This document shows, piece by piece, positions 10,611 through 19,722 of a stretch of 64,000 nt of DNA; within the stretch, counting starts at the first letter, position 1, and each line of letters opens with the position of its first letter. The notes under the pieces were generated by a model, which was not told the origin of the DNA, did no database searches, and saw nothing but the letters and a program-made list of their open reading frames with translations. The translations under genes and the position numbers were made by a program. The DNA comes from Trichomonas vaginalis G3. Lineage: Eukaryota > Parabasalia > Trichomonadida > Trichomonadidae. Location of the stretch: positions 23,603,411 through 23,667,410 of the forward strand of contig NC_067203.1 of NCBI RefSeq assembly GCF_026262505.1, written 5' to 3'.

Positions 10611-11470
10611 TCATTCTTCCTCTTTGAAGTTGTCGAAATATTCTGTTATCTTTTCTTTCAGTAATGTTAAGTCTTCTTTGAATGTAAGTATTGTGCAACC
10701 TTTGATGTCATAGTGTGTTTGAGGTAACGTATCTTGAACTATTTGTTTCACATCTTCATTCGGTGTCATTGAAATCGGTAAGTTTTCACGATAGAACCAG
10801 TTTCTGTCAGATTTATATATTTTAGCTAAGTCATAAAAGCTCTTGTTGTTTCTTCTGACTAAATGCAACATAACCATATCTTTATCTTCTTCTTCTCCAA
10901 CTCTTCAGTATATATCATATACTTATAACTCTTTTCCTTTCCTTTTGGTACTGAACGTGGTATTCTTTTCTGTATGCTTTTGTCTTTGGATTCAATGACT
11001 TCATCTTTTGCATGAAGTTTCTTTTCCATATCTTCGCGTTCTTGTCTGTGAAGTTCGTCAAGAAGTTTACAAACATACCATGAATAGCGAGCTGAAGCCC
11101 ATTGTGCCACATTATTTACGAGAAGTCTATGAACATAATATCCTCTCAAACCGTTTGGCAATTTTTCACGGTTTTCATAGAGTTTTGGCGACTGGGATTT
11201 TTTACCTACTCGCTGTTCTTCACTGTTTTCAGAAAAAAGTATGTCTCGCTGTGCTTCGCTTAAGAGTTCAATGGTGCTTTGGTTCCTAAACCAGTCTTTA
11301 GGAAGCTTAGTGTCTGGAGCAAAACAAGCCGTCAAAATACTTTGCATCTGGTACATATCGTCTTTGACCGAACGAATGAGTCTCAATTGTTTGTTATACT
11401 GTATGTATTCATATTCTTCATTAATGGCTTCATGAACGATAGCAGTTGTTGTGTTCTCTGTTGTTGACAT
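10611..11470 (-). pseudogene. KilA-N domain protein, E1 copy 1
   Basis: KilA-N is a DNA-binding domain common in large DNA viruses and phages. Its core is visible around LPNGLRGYYVHRLLVNNVAQWASARYSW, followed by a helical linker rich in E, K, D and R. A C-terminal domain contains KSFYDLAKIYKSDRNWFYREN and LTLLKEKITEYFDNF, like the C-terminal domains attached to viral KilA-N proteins. The start at 11470 follows TTTTTTTTATCCGGAATATA. A regulatory role is likely from family knowledge. This copy appears broken. Confidence 0.7.
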
Positions 11471-11558
11471 ATCTGTCTTTATATTCCGGATAAAAAAAAT
11501 ATTTTATAAAAAACTAACTTTATTTTCTGACTTTCACAAAAGACCAAAAATAAACGCT

Positions 11559-12185
11559 TTACATGTATTTTTCAGCAACTTCGTCAAATAATTTTATAGC
11601 TTTATCTATCTCATCTACTTCAAACGTTTCTTTACCTTTCATGGGAGCACCATACCTTTTCTCAAACCTTTCAAGTAGTTCTGTTTCTGCAGCTCTCATA
11701 TCATTAACGAACACAACCTTGACTCTATTGACTGTACTGTCATATCTTTGAGTTATATTATATGTTCCTATCTTATATCTCTTTGTATTGAAGTCCTTCG
11801 GTTTCTGAACGATGTAAAGTAAGCCTTCACTGCAACGTTCCGTATTGAATGAACCATATGTTATGAAGTTATATCCAACAACTGGGTCTAACCATAACAA
11901 AACTATTGGTATAAGACTTTTGTCAATGAGATATGCTGTAGTTCCATAGAATCTTACCGATATCATAAGCTCAGGATTTCTTGTCAAAATTTTCTGAGTT
12001 GAAGCATTTCTAACCCAATGGTTTGTTTTCTTTTCAGATGGAGATATAATGTCTGACAAAGAATATTTGTTGTATTTCTTTGAGTATCTTACGTTTAAAT
12101 CACCTATTCTAACCACTTTGGTGTCATTGTCTATCTTTCTAACTGTTTCAAACTCAATGTTTGTCATTTCTGTCTTTACATACAA
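11559..12185 (-). CDS. KilA-N protein with a GIY-YIG-like C-terminal domain (208 aa)
   Basis: Residues about 30-105 fit KilA-N (YSLSDIISPSEKKTNHWVRN; YGTTAYLIDKSLIPIVLLWLDP). The C-terminal half resembles the T5orf172/GIY-YIG nuclease fold often fused to KilA-N: GLLYIVQ and RYKIGTY would be the two GIY/YIG strands, then AAETELLERFEKRYG and KGKETFEVD, as in that family. The function would be DNA binding plus possible nicking, or regulation only. It lies upstream of the other KilA-N gene on the same strand, with 88 bp between. It looks whole. The KilA-N call is firm; the nuclease call is moderate. Confidence 0.72.
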   Translation of the reverse strand: MYVKTEMTNIEFETVRKIDNDTKVVRIGDLNVRYSKKYNKYSLSDIISPSEKKTNHWVRNASTQKILTRNPELMISVRFYGTTAYLIDKSLIPIVLLWLDPVVGYNFITYGSFNTERCSEGLLYIVQKPKDFNTKRYKIGTYNITQRYDSTVNRVKVVFVNDMRAAETELLERFEKRYGAPMKGKETFEVDEIDKAIKLFDEVAEKYM

Positions 12186-12278
12186 AATAAAAAAATAAAT
12201 AAAAATAAAACTAACTTTATTTTTCTAACTAATGAAATTCATTATTTTTGTTGCTGAATTCAATAAAAATATATTTTA

Positions 12279-12503
12279 GGTGAAGAGGTGAGATTTCACC
12301 TGTTTTCTCACCTAATTTTTCACCCCAGTTATTTTATAAGTGTTTTACATGGTAAACGTTATTTTTTAAATTTTGTGAAAACTCAACGGTTTGACACATG
12401 CCCTAAAAATTATTTTACTCAGAATTTTGTTGCTGAATTCAATAAAAATATATTTTAGGTGAAGAGGTGAGATTTCACCAGTTTTCTCACCTAATTTTTC
12501 ACC
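12279..12503. repeat. Two GGTGA half-site modules, 3' side of the cassette gene
   Basis: Modules at 12279-12324 and 12458-12503 have the same layout: GGTGA, 3 bp, GGTGA, GATT, TCACC, then TCACC at 12 bp and again at 12 bp. Each is preceded by GAATTCAATAAAAATATATT. The two blocks look like a duplication that also copied the last few codons of the cassette gene (TTATAAG-GTTTTACATG follows both). Confidence 0.85.
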
Positions 12504-12512
12504 CCAGTTATT

Positions 12513-13454
12513 TTATAAGCGTTTTACATGAATTGTACGATGTATATTTGAAATTCTAAACAATTTCGTAGCTTCTATTTCTTCTGTCAGTATGTCAAAA
12601 GTTTTAACAATGCCGAAAGTTTCTTTATACTTCTTCTTGACGTCAGATAGAAGGAAATCGTCAGCTGTTGGATAGTTTTTGTTCAGAAATGCTAACATGT
12701 CCATTTTATCTTCTGCTGGTTTCTCTACTTCTTTCTTTAAGTCAGCATAGTCGTTTCTCATACGTTCTATCTCTTTGACGGAGTAGTTATATTTCCTCAT
12801 TGCTGCTTTACATTTTGAACATTGCGGATTCATTTTTGCGTTATACATTGAAATTTGACCTGCTAGAACAACTAAGGCGTCAATGGTTTTCTTTAACTCA
12901 AAAGTTGTTGGTTTTATTTGTCCATTCCATATTTTACATCTTTTATCTTTATCTCTTATCTGCCATACACATTCAGCAACTAATGAAACAAAGTTGTCGT
13001 ATGTCTTAAACTCCCCAGATTTATATATGTCAGAAATGTTTTTATAAACCATGTCGCAATCTTTGTTCATAACTTTATGGTTGCAATGAAAACCAAGGAA
13101 TTCATAATTTACTTTACGTATGAACTTCTTTATTTCTACTGAATCAGTAACTTTAACTTCAATTTCATCGAATTCAGGAATAGTTAGTTTTTGCTGCTGA
13201 ATTTCAGGCAATTTGGGTAAATGGTCAATAATGTCCTGCATGTCATAAAGATACTGTTCATTTGTTTCATCTTTCGCACTACAGTCTAAATTACTTGTTA
13301 AAAGTTCTTGCTTAATTCTTTGTATTTCTGTCTCAAAAGTATATGAAGAAGGAATAAAGCTTTTCATCTCTACCAACATTGACGTAGGATTCATGACTAG
13401 CGAGTTTGGTGCTGTAGTTGTTTGAATTGTTGTTGTGCCGATTGTTGAAATCAT
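12513..13454 (-). CDS. Module-flanked cassette protein (313 aa), E1 copy
   Basis: The family is unknown. Visible parts are a T/S-rich N-terminus, a helical middle, one CxxC pair (PQCSKCKAAM), a coiled-coil-like segment (VKEIERMRNDYADLKKEVEK), and a C-terminal region (FLLSDVKKKYKETFGIVKTF...EATKLFRISNIH) that could be a winged helix. The protein is about 90% identical by eye to the B-family gene at 36232-37145, although other shared genes are very diverged. It is bounded by inverted half-site modules on both sides. A DNA-binding or recombination role is suggested by context only. The start follows TATTTTTTATTTTGTATAAA. It looks whole. Confidence 0.8.
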   Translation of the reverse strand: MISTIGTTTIQTTTAPNSLVMNPTSMLVEMKSFIPSSYTFETEIQRIKQELLTSNLDCSAKDETNEQYLYDMQDIIDHLPKLPEIQQQKLTIPEFDEIEVKVTDSVEIKKFIRKVNYEFLGFHCNHKVMNKDCDMVYKNISDIYKSGEFKTYDNFVSLVAECVWQIRDKDKRCKIWNGQIKPTTFELKKTIDALVVLAGQISMYNAKMNPQCSKCKAAMRKYNYSVKEIERMRNDYADLKKEVEKPAEDKMDMLAFLNKNYPTADDFLLSDVKKKYKETFGIVKTFDILTEEIEATKLFRISNIHRTIHVKRL

Positions 13455-13557
13455 ATCTTTTATACAAAATAAAAAATAAATAAAAATAAAACTAACTTTA
13501 TTTTTTCTATCTTAAGGAAATTCATGAAAATTCACGAGAAAGCAAAAGCAATCTGAG

Positions 13558-13568
13558 CCGCTAAGCGG
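13558..13568. repeat. Short GC palindrome beside the half-site module
   Basis: CCGC-TAA-GCGG directly precedes and overlaps the first GGTGA of the module at 13567. It belongs to the family of GC-rich mini-palindromes scattered in E1. Confidence 0.5.
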
Positions 13569-13636
13569 TGAGAAAGGAGGTGAGAAAACAGGTGAAAAAG
13601 GAGGTGAGAAAACAGGTGAAATCTCACCTCTTCACC
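13567..13636. repeat. GGTGA half-site module, 5' side of the cassette gene
   Basis: Five GGTGA half-sites at exact 12-bp spacing lead to the centre AATC, followed by TCACC, 3 bp, TCACC and AAAATATATTTT. The orientation is inverted relative to the modules at 12279-12503, so the 12-bp runs face the gene on both sides and the 8-bp sides face out. Confidence 0.87.
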
Positions 13637-13676
13637 TAAAATATATTTTTGTCTGATTTACATCCAACGAAAAAGT

Positions 13677-14761
13677 TTAGAAGAATTTTCTTATTCTTTC
13701 TGGCATGTTTTTATCTTTCCAGTACTCCCGCTCTAATGGACCCAGATGAGTTGGTTTAGATTCTCTCAAGTTCTTAGATGGTATAACATCTTCAACGCCT
13801 CCTTCATATCTTACTTTATAAGTGTCATCGTTTATGTTATAGCCAAGTATTTCAATAACCACTCCTCGCTTTGCTTCGTCAATGGTTTCAGCAAGTTTGC
13901 CATTACTACTTTCGACTAATTTATGACGAGGGTAAAATGCAATGGAGTCGTCAGCAGCTTTTATAAGATATCCATTACCTTGCGTAGAGTCTACGATATA
14001 ATAGTTTCTACTTAACCTTAAACGTTTCTTTGTCAACGGTTTGTCGTCAAGAACTACACGAACTTTTGTACCAGGAATGAGGGTAAATTGTGTTGAATTT
14101 CTGATATTTTGTGTTTGGCTTCGTTTCTTTTGTATATACTTTTCTTCTTGTTGTTGTGTCATTGAATTTGGTGTATGTCCTGTTGTAGAATGTGTTGAGG
14201 AATTATATACTTCGAGAAAATGTTTCATTGTTTCTTCGGTAAAGTCTCGCTCTTGGTTTAAATCTCTGAGCGTCCTTATGAAGCGGTTTATGATGCCGAG
14301 TATGTTATGGTTATGGTCTTCAGTAGTGTAGTGAGTTATGTTATGCTTAATGAGAAAATCTGTGATTTCATTGCTGAGGTATGCTGAATCCTGGTCTGAT
14401 GTTAAAGTACTTGGGTTATGTTCTGCTACAAACTTTTGTAAAACTCTTAACACTTCACGAGTTCCTTTATTTTCATTGGATATGCATATGCTTTGCGAGT
14501 GTTAACATTAATGAAGATGAGGAATGGTTTATGTCCTCCTTTTCTGCTTTGAATGAGAGTGTCAAATTGGTATGCGTCAGGAGTGTTGGAGTAAATTGGT
14601 AAAAAGTAGTCGTAAGGGTTTATTTTTGTTTGATGTACAACATTTTTGTCAAAGAACCTTTTCACTTCAGCTCTGTTAGTAAATCCCCAACTCTTTGCAG
14701 CTTCATTGAACTTCTTAAATGACCTCCATGGATGTTGTTCGAATACTTCTTTCAAGCTCAT
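13677..14761 (-). pseudogene. Retroviral-type (rve) integrase, E1
   Basis: This is the Maverick integrase, which joins element ends to host DNA. The N-terminal part (from 14761, MSLKEVFEQHPWRSFKKF) leads to YSNTPDAYQFDTLI with the first catalytic Asp and FLIFINVNTRKAYAYPM. The next part has LTSDQDSAYLS with the second Asp, then the ILGIINRFIRTLRD helix. A C-terminal chromo/SH3-like region (TKVRVVLDDKPLTKKRLRLSRNYYIV; DTYKVRYEGGVEDVIPSKNL) follows, as is common in Polinton integrases. The start follows CTTTATTTTTACATAA. This copy is broken. Confidence 0.88.
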
Positions 14762-14801
14762 TTATGTAAAAATAAAGATTTTATTCTAGGCTCAAGCGAG
14801 T

Positions 14802-15542
14802 TCATTGAACGCGGTACCATGCGAATATAGTCACAAATGGTGGCATGTAATCTGCACCCGAACCAGTTGGATTTGTTGTGAAAGTGTGTGAATGATTTCC
14901 TGTGGTTCCACAGAAAATACCTGCGTTTGAATCTACTGGGTCAGTTGAAATATCATATCTATTCATTCCCTGTCTATCCGAACCTGCTGCAAGATTTGTA
15001 TAACCTCTTTTTGTTATTGAATGTGAATGATTACCTGTTGTGTTTGTAGTTCCTGTATGAGTGTGTGGTGGAAGGTTTGCTTCTTTAATTTTCTTCGAAC
15101 CTCCTGTTTGCTTTGAATATCTAGCACAGTATAAGAATTTATCTACAATCTGCTTCCACATACCAAAACCTAAAACTGTTGATGGATTTGTTGAGTTCAT
15201 TGACGTATAAATAGAACCAACAGGATATAATGTTTGAAGTATTTCTGTCTTTAATGTTTGAAGCTCTGTTTTGTCTGCTTTCTTATCTAACATTGTTGGT
15301 AGTTCATATGCTTCAAAGTTTCTGGCATGATCTTCGATATTCCTGCAACTGTTATCTAAATTGTTAAGAGTATCTTTTACGCTTGTACTTGGATTTTCTA
15401 ATGGTGCATTTGAACCAAGGGTATAGTTCAATATTATGTCGTCTGCTCTAACAGTAGTGAAGGATTCATGTGTATGGTTCTTGTCAGCTTTATTATCATA
15501 TAAATCTTGAGCAGTGAATTTAACATTATTTTCATCATCCAT
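14802..15542 (-). CDS. Phage tail-fibre/collar-like protein (246 aa)
   Basis: The C-terminal half matches the phage tail collar/fibre style: PVGSIYTSMNSTNPSTVLGF, GMWKQI, then His-rich NLPPHTHTGTTNTTGNHSHS and a second GNHSHTF, ending YMPPFVTIFAWYRV. The N-terminal half has KADKNHTHESF and a module (DDIILNYTLGSNAPLENP...) that is almost the same as in the larger neighbour at 15599-17998. Such proteins are trimeric fibres that bind receptors in phages; an attachment fibre on the E1 virion is the natural inference. It looks whole. Confidence 0.8.
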   Translation of the reverse strand: MDDENNVKFTAQDLYDNKADKNHTHESFTTVRADDIILNYTLGSNAPLENPSTSVKDTLNNLDNSCRNIEDHARNFEAYELPTMLDKKADKTELQTLKTEILQTLYPVGSIYTSMNSTNPSTVLGFGMWKQIVDKFLYCARYSKQTGGSKKIKEANLPPHTHTGTTNTTGNHSHSITKRGYTNLAAGSDRQGMNRYDISTDPVDSNAGIFCGTTGNHSHTFTTNPTGSGADYMPPFVTIFAWYRVQ

Positions 15543-15598
15543 GACATAAACATTTTTACAGCTAATTTTTTTCTTCGTTGTTATGTTTTCATTCGATG

Positions 15599-17998
15599 TT
15601 AAACCTTGTGGAAGTTAGGAGGTTTATAATATAAAGCAGCCGCGTGCGGCGGGGCTCCGCCCTCCCCACCAGTTCCTTCAACCGTTCCTTCAATACTTTC
15701 TATAGCAACAGTTGAGAAGGAGTTATGTGTATGGTTCTTATCTGCTTTCTTATCTAACATTGCTGGTAGTTCATGTGTTTCAAAGTTTCTGACATGACCT
15801 TCAATGTTCATACATTTACTATTTAAGGAGTTTAGTGTATCTTTTACACTAGTGCTTGGATTCTCTAAAGGTGCACTTGAACCAAGGGTATAGTTCAATA
15901 TTATGTCGTCTGCTCTAACAGTAGTGAAGGATTTATGTGTATGGTTCTTGTCGGCTTTACTGTCTAATGTAGCTTGAAGTTCATTTATATCGGAGATGTT
16001 GTGTTTATGAGATTTCAAAACTTTGTTCATTGCGTCAAGTTCATCTTTGTCAGCTTTACTTTTAATAGCATCTTCAACGGTTATTTTTGTCTTAACTCTC
16101 AAAGTAAATCTTGGTTCAACTAATACACCGTTAACAGAGAAACTAGAAGCATAAATTTCATCGTTATAACCAAATGCTTCTGGTGCTTTACCTGTGTCAT
16201 ACTGTACAGTACAGCTTATGTCATAACCTTTAGCACGAATGTATTTATATCTTCTTTCATTAACATCTTCCGTCTTCACTTCATCACTTCGTGTTAAATA
16301 TCCATGGTAGTCCGTTATAATCTGTTCGTCTGAAGTTATATAATGAACATGGTTTTTATCTGCCTTACTATCTAATTTCTCTTCTATCTCATTTATTTCA
16401 AGTTCAACTCTTCCTCCAGAACTCTTATTATCATTTATTTTCTTCATTAATTCCGTAATTACATCAGAAAGACTATATTCTGTTTTCGGTTTTGTAAATA
16501 ATGAGTCAAAATTTCTTTTCATCATTACATCGCTTACATTAATGATATCAGCTATACCTTTTTCATTTATTCTCTTCATTAGTTCTGCAATAATGACGAA
16601 TATATAATCTGTTAATTTATTCTCTTCATCGAGGGTTATAGAATGTTTTGAAATCGAATCATTAACGCCTCTAAATAAATCAATAACTTCAGGATACAAG
16701 TTTTTAATGTCTCGAATAACCCGACCCGTATCCTCTGGTTTCTTCTCTTCTTCATGTTCTTCGTTCCCGTCGTTACGCGGCTTTATGTCTCTAACCATCA
16801 TCAACGCAGTCATAACCGGAGGGTTTGTTGCTACCTGTTCGAAAATCCGTCCGTTATGTACGGTATATCTAAATAATTTCTTTGTGTTTGTTAAAACATT
16901 TGAAACAAGTCTTTTAAAACCATCTACAAAATTTCCTGTTTCACCTAATGTTCTTGCAGCATTTACAAGCTCACCCATTCCCGCTTTTGACCCCAAAAAC
17001 GTCCATATTGCGTTTATTTCACTCTGTATTGTTGTCCATTCAGCGAAACTAACACCCGCATTCGCTAAGTTGAAAATGAAATTCAGTGGATCGAACTTAA
17101 TTCCGCCTTCTTTTTCAATTTCAACGAACTCACTAACATGAGATTTTAAATATTCTTTCGTTAAAATTGTTTTCCCCGATGTTATGTCATTAACGAAACT
17201 ATCACCGTCAAAAGTTAACGAATTCAATTTCGTCGTTGATGCTTTTATTTCATACACCGCTTTATCTATAGTTTTTGGCTCACCTTCTTTAGAAATGTAT
17301 GAAACATTAATGAATGAATTATATGTATTCATGAATGAGTTAAAATCAATGATTTTCATTAATGAAGCCTTTAATGATTCGTTAACTGTTGAATCCCTTA
17401 AAGCAATTAATGAACTGTCATTTATGAAAGGTACACTGCAAACCGTCGAGTTTGGATCAAATGCTGTAGTTGGTGCAGGAATATTAATGATATAAGTCAT
17501 TAAATCATTAAGTGACGTAAATAATGTTGTCGTTTTTGATTTAATTTCTTTAGCATCTGTTATATATGGTAATTTTATTTCTGTAGTTTCTGAATTAAAG
17601 ATATTCGCTAAAATGTTTTGTAAACTGTTTTGAACAGCTGTATAAACCGTTGAATTCGGAACCCTTACGATTTCACCATCCTTAATAAAGGGCATTGCAC
17701 ATGGCGTAGTGCTTGGGTCAAATCTTTCGGGATTATAATTCAACATATATTCTAACGCTTCATGAACAGACTTATATACTGTTGTGTCGTTCTTCATGAC
17801 AACTTCACCATTTACAATGAATGGCATAGTGCATGGAGTTAAAATAGGGTCAAACTTTTCATAGTCCTTCCATGTTATGTATTTCTCGGTATTTCCATCA
17901 CTGATAACAATATATTTGTCAGTAAGTGTGAGAGAGTATTGACCAAAATATAAACGTTTAGCTCTGTCAGCTTCATACGCATATGCAGCTATACTCAT
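15599..17998 (-). CDS. Large modular fibre-like protein (799 aa)
   Basis: The N-terminal third (residues about 48-230) holds four to five repeats of 45-55 aa around TPC(T/A)MPFI-(N/D)GE(I/V)V and STVY-(S/A)V. The C-terminal third holds K-ADKNHTH repeats and the DDIILNYTLGSSAPLENP module shared with the 246-aa gene. A virion fibre is inferred, with the N-terminal repeats as shaft or anchor. The last 25 residues (GTGGEGGAPPHAAAL) come from a GC-rich palindrome at 15639-15661. The start at 17998 is 17 bp from the divergent penton-like gene. It looks whole. Confidence 0.78.
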   Translation of the reverse strand: MSIAAYAYEADRAKRLYFGQYSLTLTDKYIVISDGNTEKYITWKDYEKFDPILTPCTMPFIVNGEVVMKNDTTVYKSVHEALEYMLNYNPERFDPSTTPCAMPFIKDGEIVRVPNSTVYTAVQNSLQNILANIFNSETTEIKLPYITDAKEIKSKTTTLFTSLNDLMTYIINIPAPTTAFDPNSTVCSVPFINDSSLIALRDSTVNESLKASLMKIIDFNSFMNTYNSFINVSYISKEGEPKTIDKAVYEIKASTTKLNSLTFDGDSFVNDITSGKTILTKEYLKSHVSEFVEIEKEGGIKFDPLNFIFNLANAGVSFAEWTTIQSEINAIWTFLGSKAGMGELVNAARTLGETGNFVDGFKRLVSNVLTNTKKLFRYTVHNGRIFEQVATNPPVMTALMMVRDIKPRNDGNEEHEEEKKPEDTGRVIRDIKNLYPEVIDLFRGVNDSISKHSITLDEENKLTDYIFVIIAELMKRINEKGIADIINVSDVMMKRNFDSLFTKPKTEYSLSDVITELMKKINDNKSSGGRVELEINEIEEKLDSKADKNHVHYITSDEQIITDYHGYLTRSDEVKTEDVNERRYKYIRAKGYDISCTVQYDTGKAPEAFGYNDEIYASSFSVNGVLVEPRFTLRVKTKITVEDAIKSKADKDELDAMNKVLKSHKHNISDINELQATLDSKADKNHTHKSFTTVRADDIILNYTLGSSAPLENPSTSVKDTLNSLNSKCMNIEGHVRNFETHELPAMLDKKADKNHTHNSFSTVAIESIEGTVEGTGGEGGAPPHAAALYYKPPNFHKV
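15639..15661 (-). repeat. GC-rich palindrome pair inside the fibre gene
   Basis: GCCGCGTGCGGC (15639-15650) overlaps GGCGG-GGCT-CCGCC (15648-15661). Both lie in frame at the C-terminal end of the 799-aa gene, and their composition is far from that of the surrounding gene. Confidence 0.6.
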
Positions 17999-18015
17999 AT
18001 TTTAATGAGAATAAA

Positions 18016-18792
18016 ATGTTGTTCTATTTGCAAAGTACAGACCCAAACGAATACGGGACAGTAAAACTACAAACAAACTTAGGTCTACAGAATGAGGCAC
18101 TTGCATTCAGAATGGTTGACTTTAATACTATCGCTTCATTCGTTATAACTGATGAAACAGATTTCATGGAGCTTGAAATAGATGGAAAGAAGCACGAAAT
18201 AAGATTTCACAATAATGTAGAATATAAGATGGAAACATTAGCTGGAGTGTTAAACGCTCTCATAAATACTACAATAAACAAGGATAACGGAGAAAACTTA
18301 ATGAATGTTAAACTTATTGCAGGAGTTTTGAAGTTCAGTTATGTGAAGGAGTTTAAGATAACACGAATGAGTCATAGAGTTCAATTGCTTCTGGGAGCAT
18401 ACCATATGACATTTCCTTTGAAAAGTGTTGACAAAACGATTGAGATGAAATCTGTTCCATACGTATGTTATGGCAATTGTTTGTACATTGAGTCAAAAAT
18501 AGCTAATGTCACAGGTATTTCAGGAGTTAATAGTAAAGGTTCAGTAGAATATAAATCCTTCTGTTATGCAGTCAATTCAATGTTCATTCCAAACGTTCCT
18601 GTCATAGCAACTCATTTAGGTAAATGGGTTCGCATTAGTCCTCATAATTTGAAAGACATGCAATTCAGACTTGTTGACTTTCAAGGAGAGCCTGTAGAAC
18701 TGAAGGCACCAGTGCGAATGACTGTTGAAGTTGACTTTTTAGAAAATATTAAATGCAACAGCTTACAAGAGAACTCAGAGCTAAAAATATAA
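18016..18792 (+). CDS. Penton-like minor capsid protein (258 aa), E1
   Basis: The protein is predicted beta-rich throughout. The end segment FRLVDFQGEPVELKAPVRMTVEV is the L-D-x-x-G-x-P-(hydrophobic)-L type motif often seen in Polinton minor capsid (penton) proteins. It aligns by eye in size and in this end motif with the B gene at 31818-32624 (LTLVDANFVPVKLLCPMYLSM). The ATG at 18016 is chosen over an in-frame one at 17983 because it follows TTTTAATGAGAATAAA. It lies next to the fibre gene, fitting a vertex complex. It looks whole. Structural identity is an inference. Confidence 0.65.
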   Translation: MLFYLQSTDPNEYGTVKLQTNLGLQNEALAFRMVDFNTIASFVITDETDFMELEIDGKKHEIRFHNNVEYKMETLAGVLNALINTTINKDNGENLMNVKLIAGVLKFSYVKEFKITRMSHRVQLLLGAYHMTFPLKSVDKTIEMKSVPYVCYGNCLYIESKIANVTGISGVNSKGSVEYKSFCYAVNSMFIPNVPVIATHLGKWVRISPHNLKDMQFRLVDFQGEPVELKAPVRMTVEVDFLENIKCNSLQENSELKI

Positions 18793-18795
18793 AGT

Positions 18796-18996
18796 ATGAA
18801 TGTTATGTATTTAGGTCATGAACTTTGGTTGTTGCTGTTTGATGAAACAAATGAGTTAGTTATGTCAGTCAAGAGAACAGAAAAATATTGTGTTAGTGAA
18901 AACTGCACCAAGTCAATAAGATTAGGTTTGCATTATGAAGATGAGTTCGATACTGTTGAAGAAGTTTTGGATAGATATTACAAATTGCTAACTTGA
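18796..18996 (+). CDS. Unknown 66-aa acidic protein
   Basis: It starts 3 bp after the penton-like stop, so the pair is probably co-expressed. The sequence begins MNVMYLGHELWLLLFDETNE and ends with an acidic helix (EDEFDTVEEVLDRYYKLL). There are two Cys (CVSENC). No family is recognised. It looks whole. Confidence 0.55.
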   Translation: MNVMYLGHELWLLLFDETNELVMSVKRTEKYCVSENCTKSIRLGLHYEDEFDTVEEVLDRYYKLLT

Positions 18997-19011
18997 AATT
19001 TTTTGACTGAC

Positions 19012-19044
19012 GGCGCAAAGCGCCAAGATGGGCTCAAAGAGCCC
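19012..19044. terminator. Double GC hairpin between convergent genes
   Basis: GGCGCAAAGCGCC (19012-19024) and GGGCTCAAAGAGCCC (19030-19044) are adjacent perfect stem-loops with AAA(G) loops. They lie between the stop at 18996 and the convergent stop at 19056. The position suggests a two-way 3'-end signal; the sequence also belongs to the E1 GC-palindrome family. Confidence 0.5.
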
Positions 19045-19055
19045 TCCTGACTGCT

Positions 19056-19697
19056 TTAATTTACTAAAACATATTTCAAACAAAGCTTATAGTCAGTAGA
19101 TAGTTTTGTATATACGTTCGAATATTTATACTTAAACTCAACTCCTGTAGTTCCTGGTGTTTCAATGATGCGGATGTTACCTATTTTCATGAATAGTGGA
19201 GTTTGACCACAGCATTCGATTTCAGGATCGAGATAGTCAATGACACATTGTTTCCCTGTTATTCGTGAGATAACATTTTCAAGGTCCTCCTTTGTTAGAA
19301 TTATTTGGTTCTTACTTATAGGATTTGTCAAAAGCTTCTTATCGTCTTTGAGTAAAATTGTTTGGTATAACTGAAGAAGGTAATGGTCTACGTTATCTGA
19401 AGGATTTGTTTTGAACATTTGTGTAAGGGTTGTCGTTGGCTTCTCTTGAAAGAATTTGGTCCAGTGGTGGATACTCTAACTTAACATCTGATGTAGCGTT
19501 AGCGTTTGAAGCTGAGTTTAAATTCACGGCGTCATGCGCCAAGACGAAGGTCCCGACTTAAGTTCTGGTTCTTTTTCTTTCAAACACTCTGAACTATAGT
19601 TCTTTATGACAATATTGTTTGTCGTTCGTGAGTCAACATTTGATGTTGGTTCAATTGGAACATTAACGGCACCAGCTAAGATGGATTTGCTTCTCAT
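19056..19697 (-). pseudogene. Conserved Maverick 'CCG' protein, E1 copy
   Basis: The family is unknown but conserved. The C-terminal part contains DYLDPEIECCGQTPLFMKIG and a beta-rich end (VEFKYKYSNVYTKL...), matching IKEIEPDIACCG...LNLKYSFPDVI in the B gene at 31233-31813. The N-terminus MRSKSILAGAVNVPIEPTSN also resembles the B start. In both elements it is beside the penton-like gene, suggesting a virion role. The start at 19697 faces the gene at 19723 with 25 bp between them. A GC palindrome lies at 19528-19540. This copy is broken. Confidence 0.6.
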
Positions 19698-19722
19698 TTC
19701 ATATAGAATAAAAACCTTTTAT

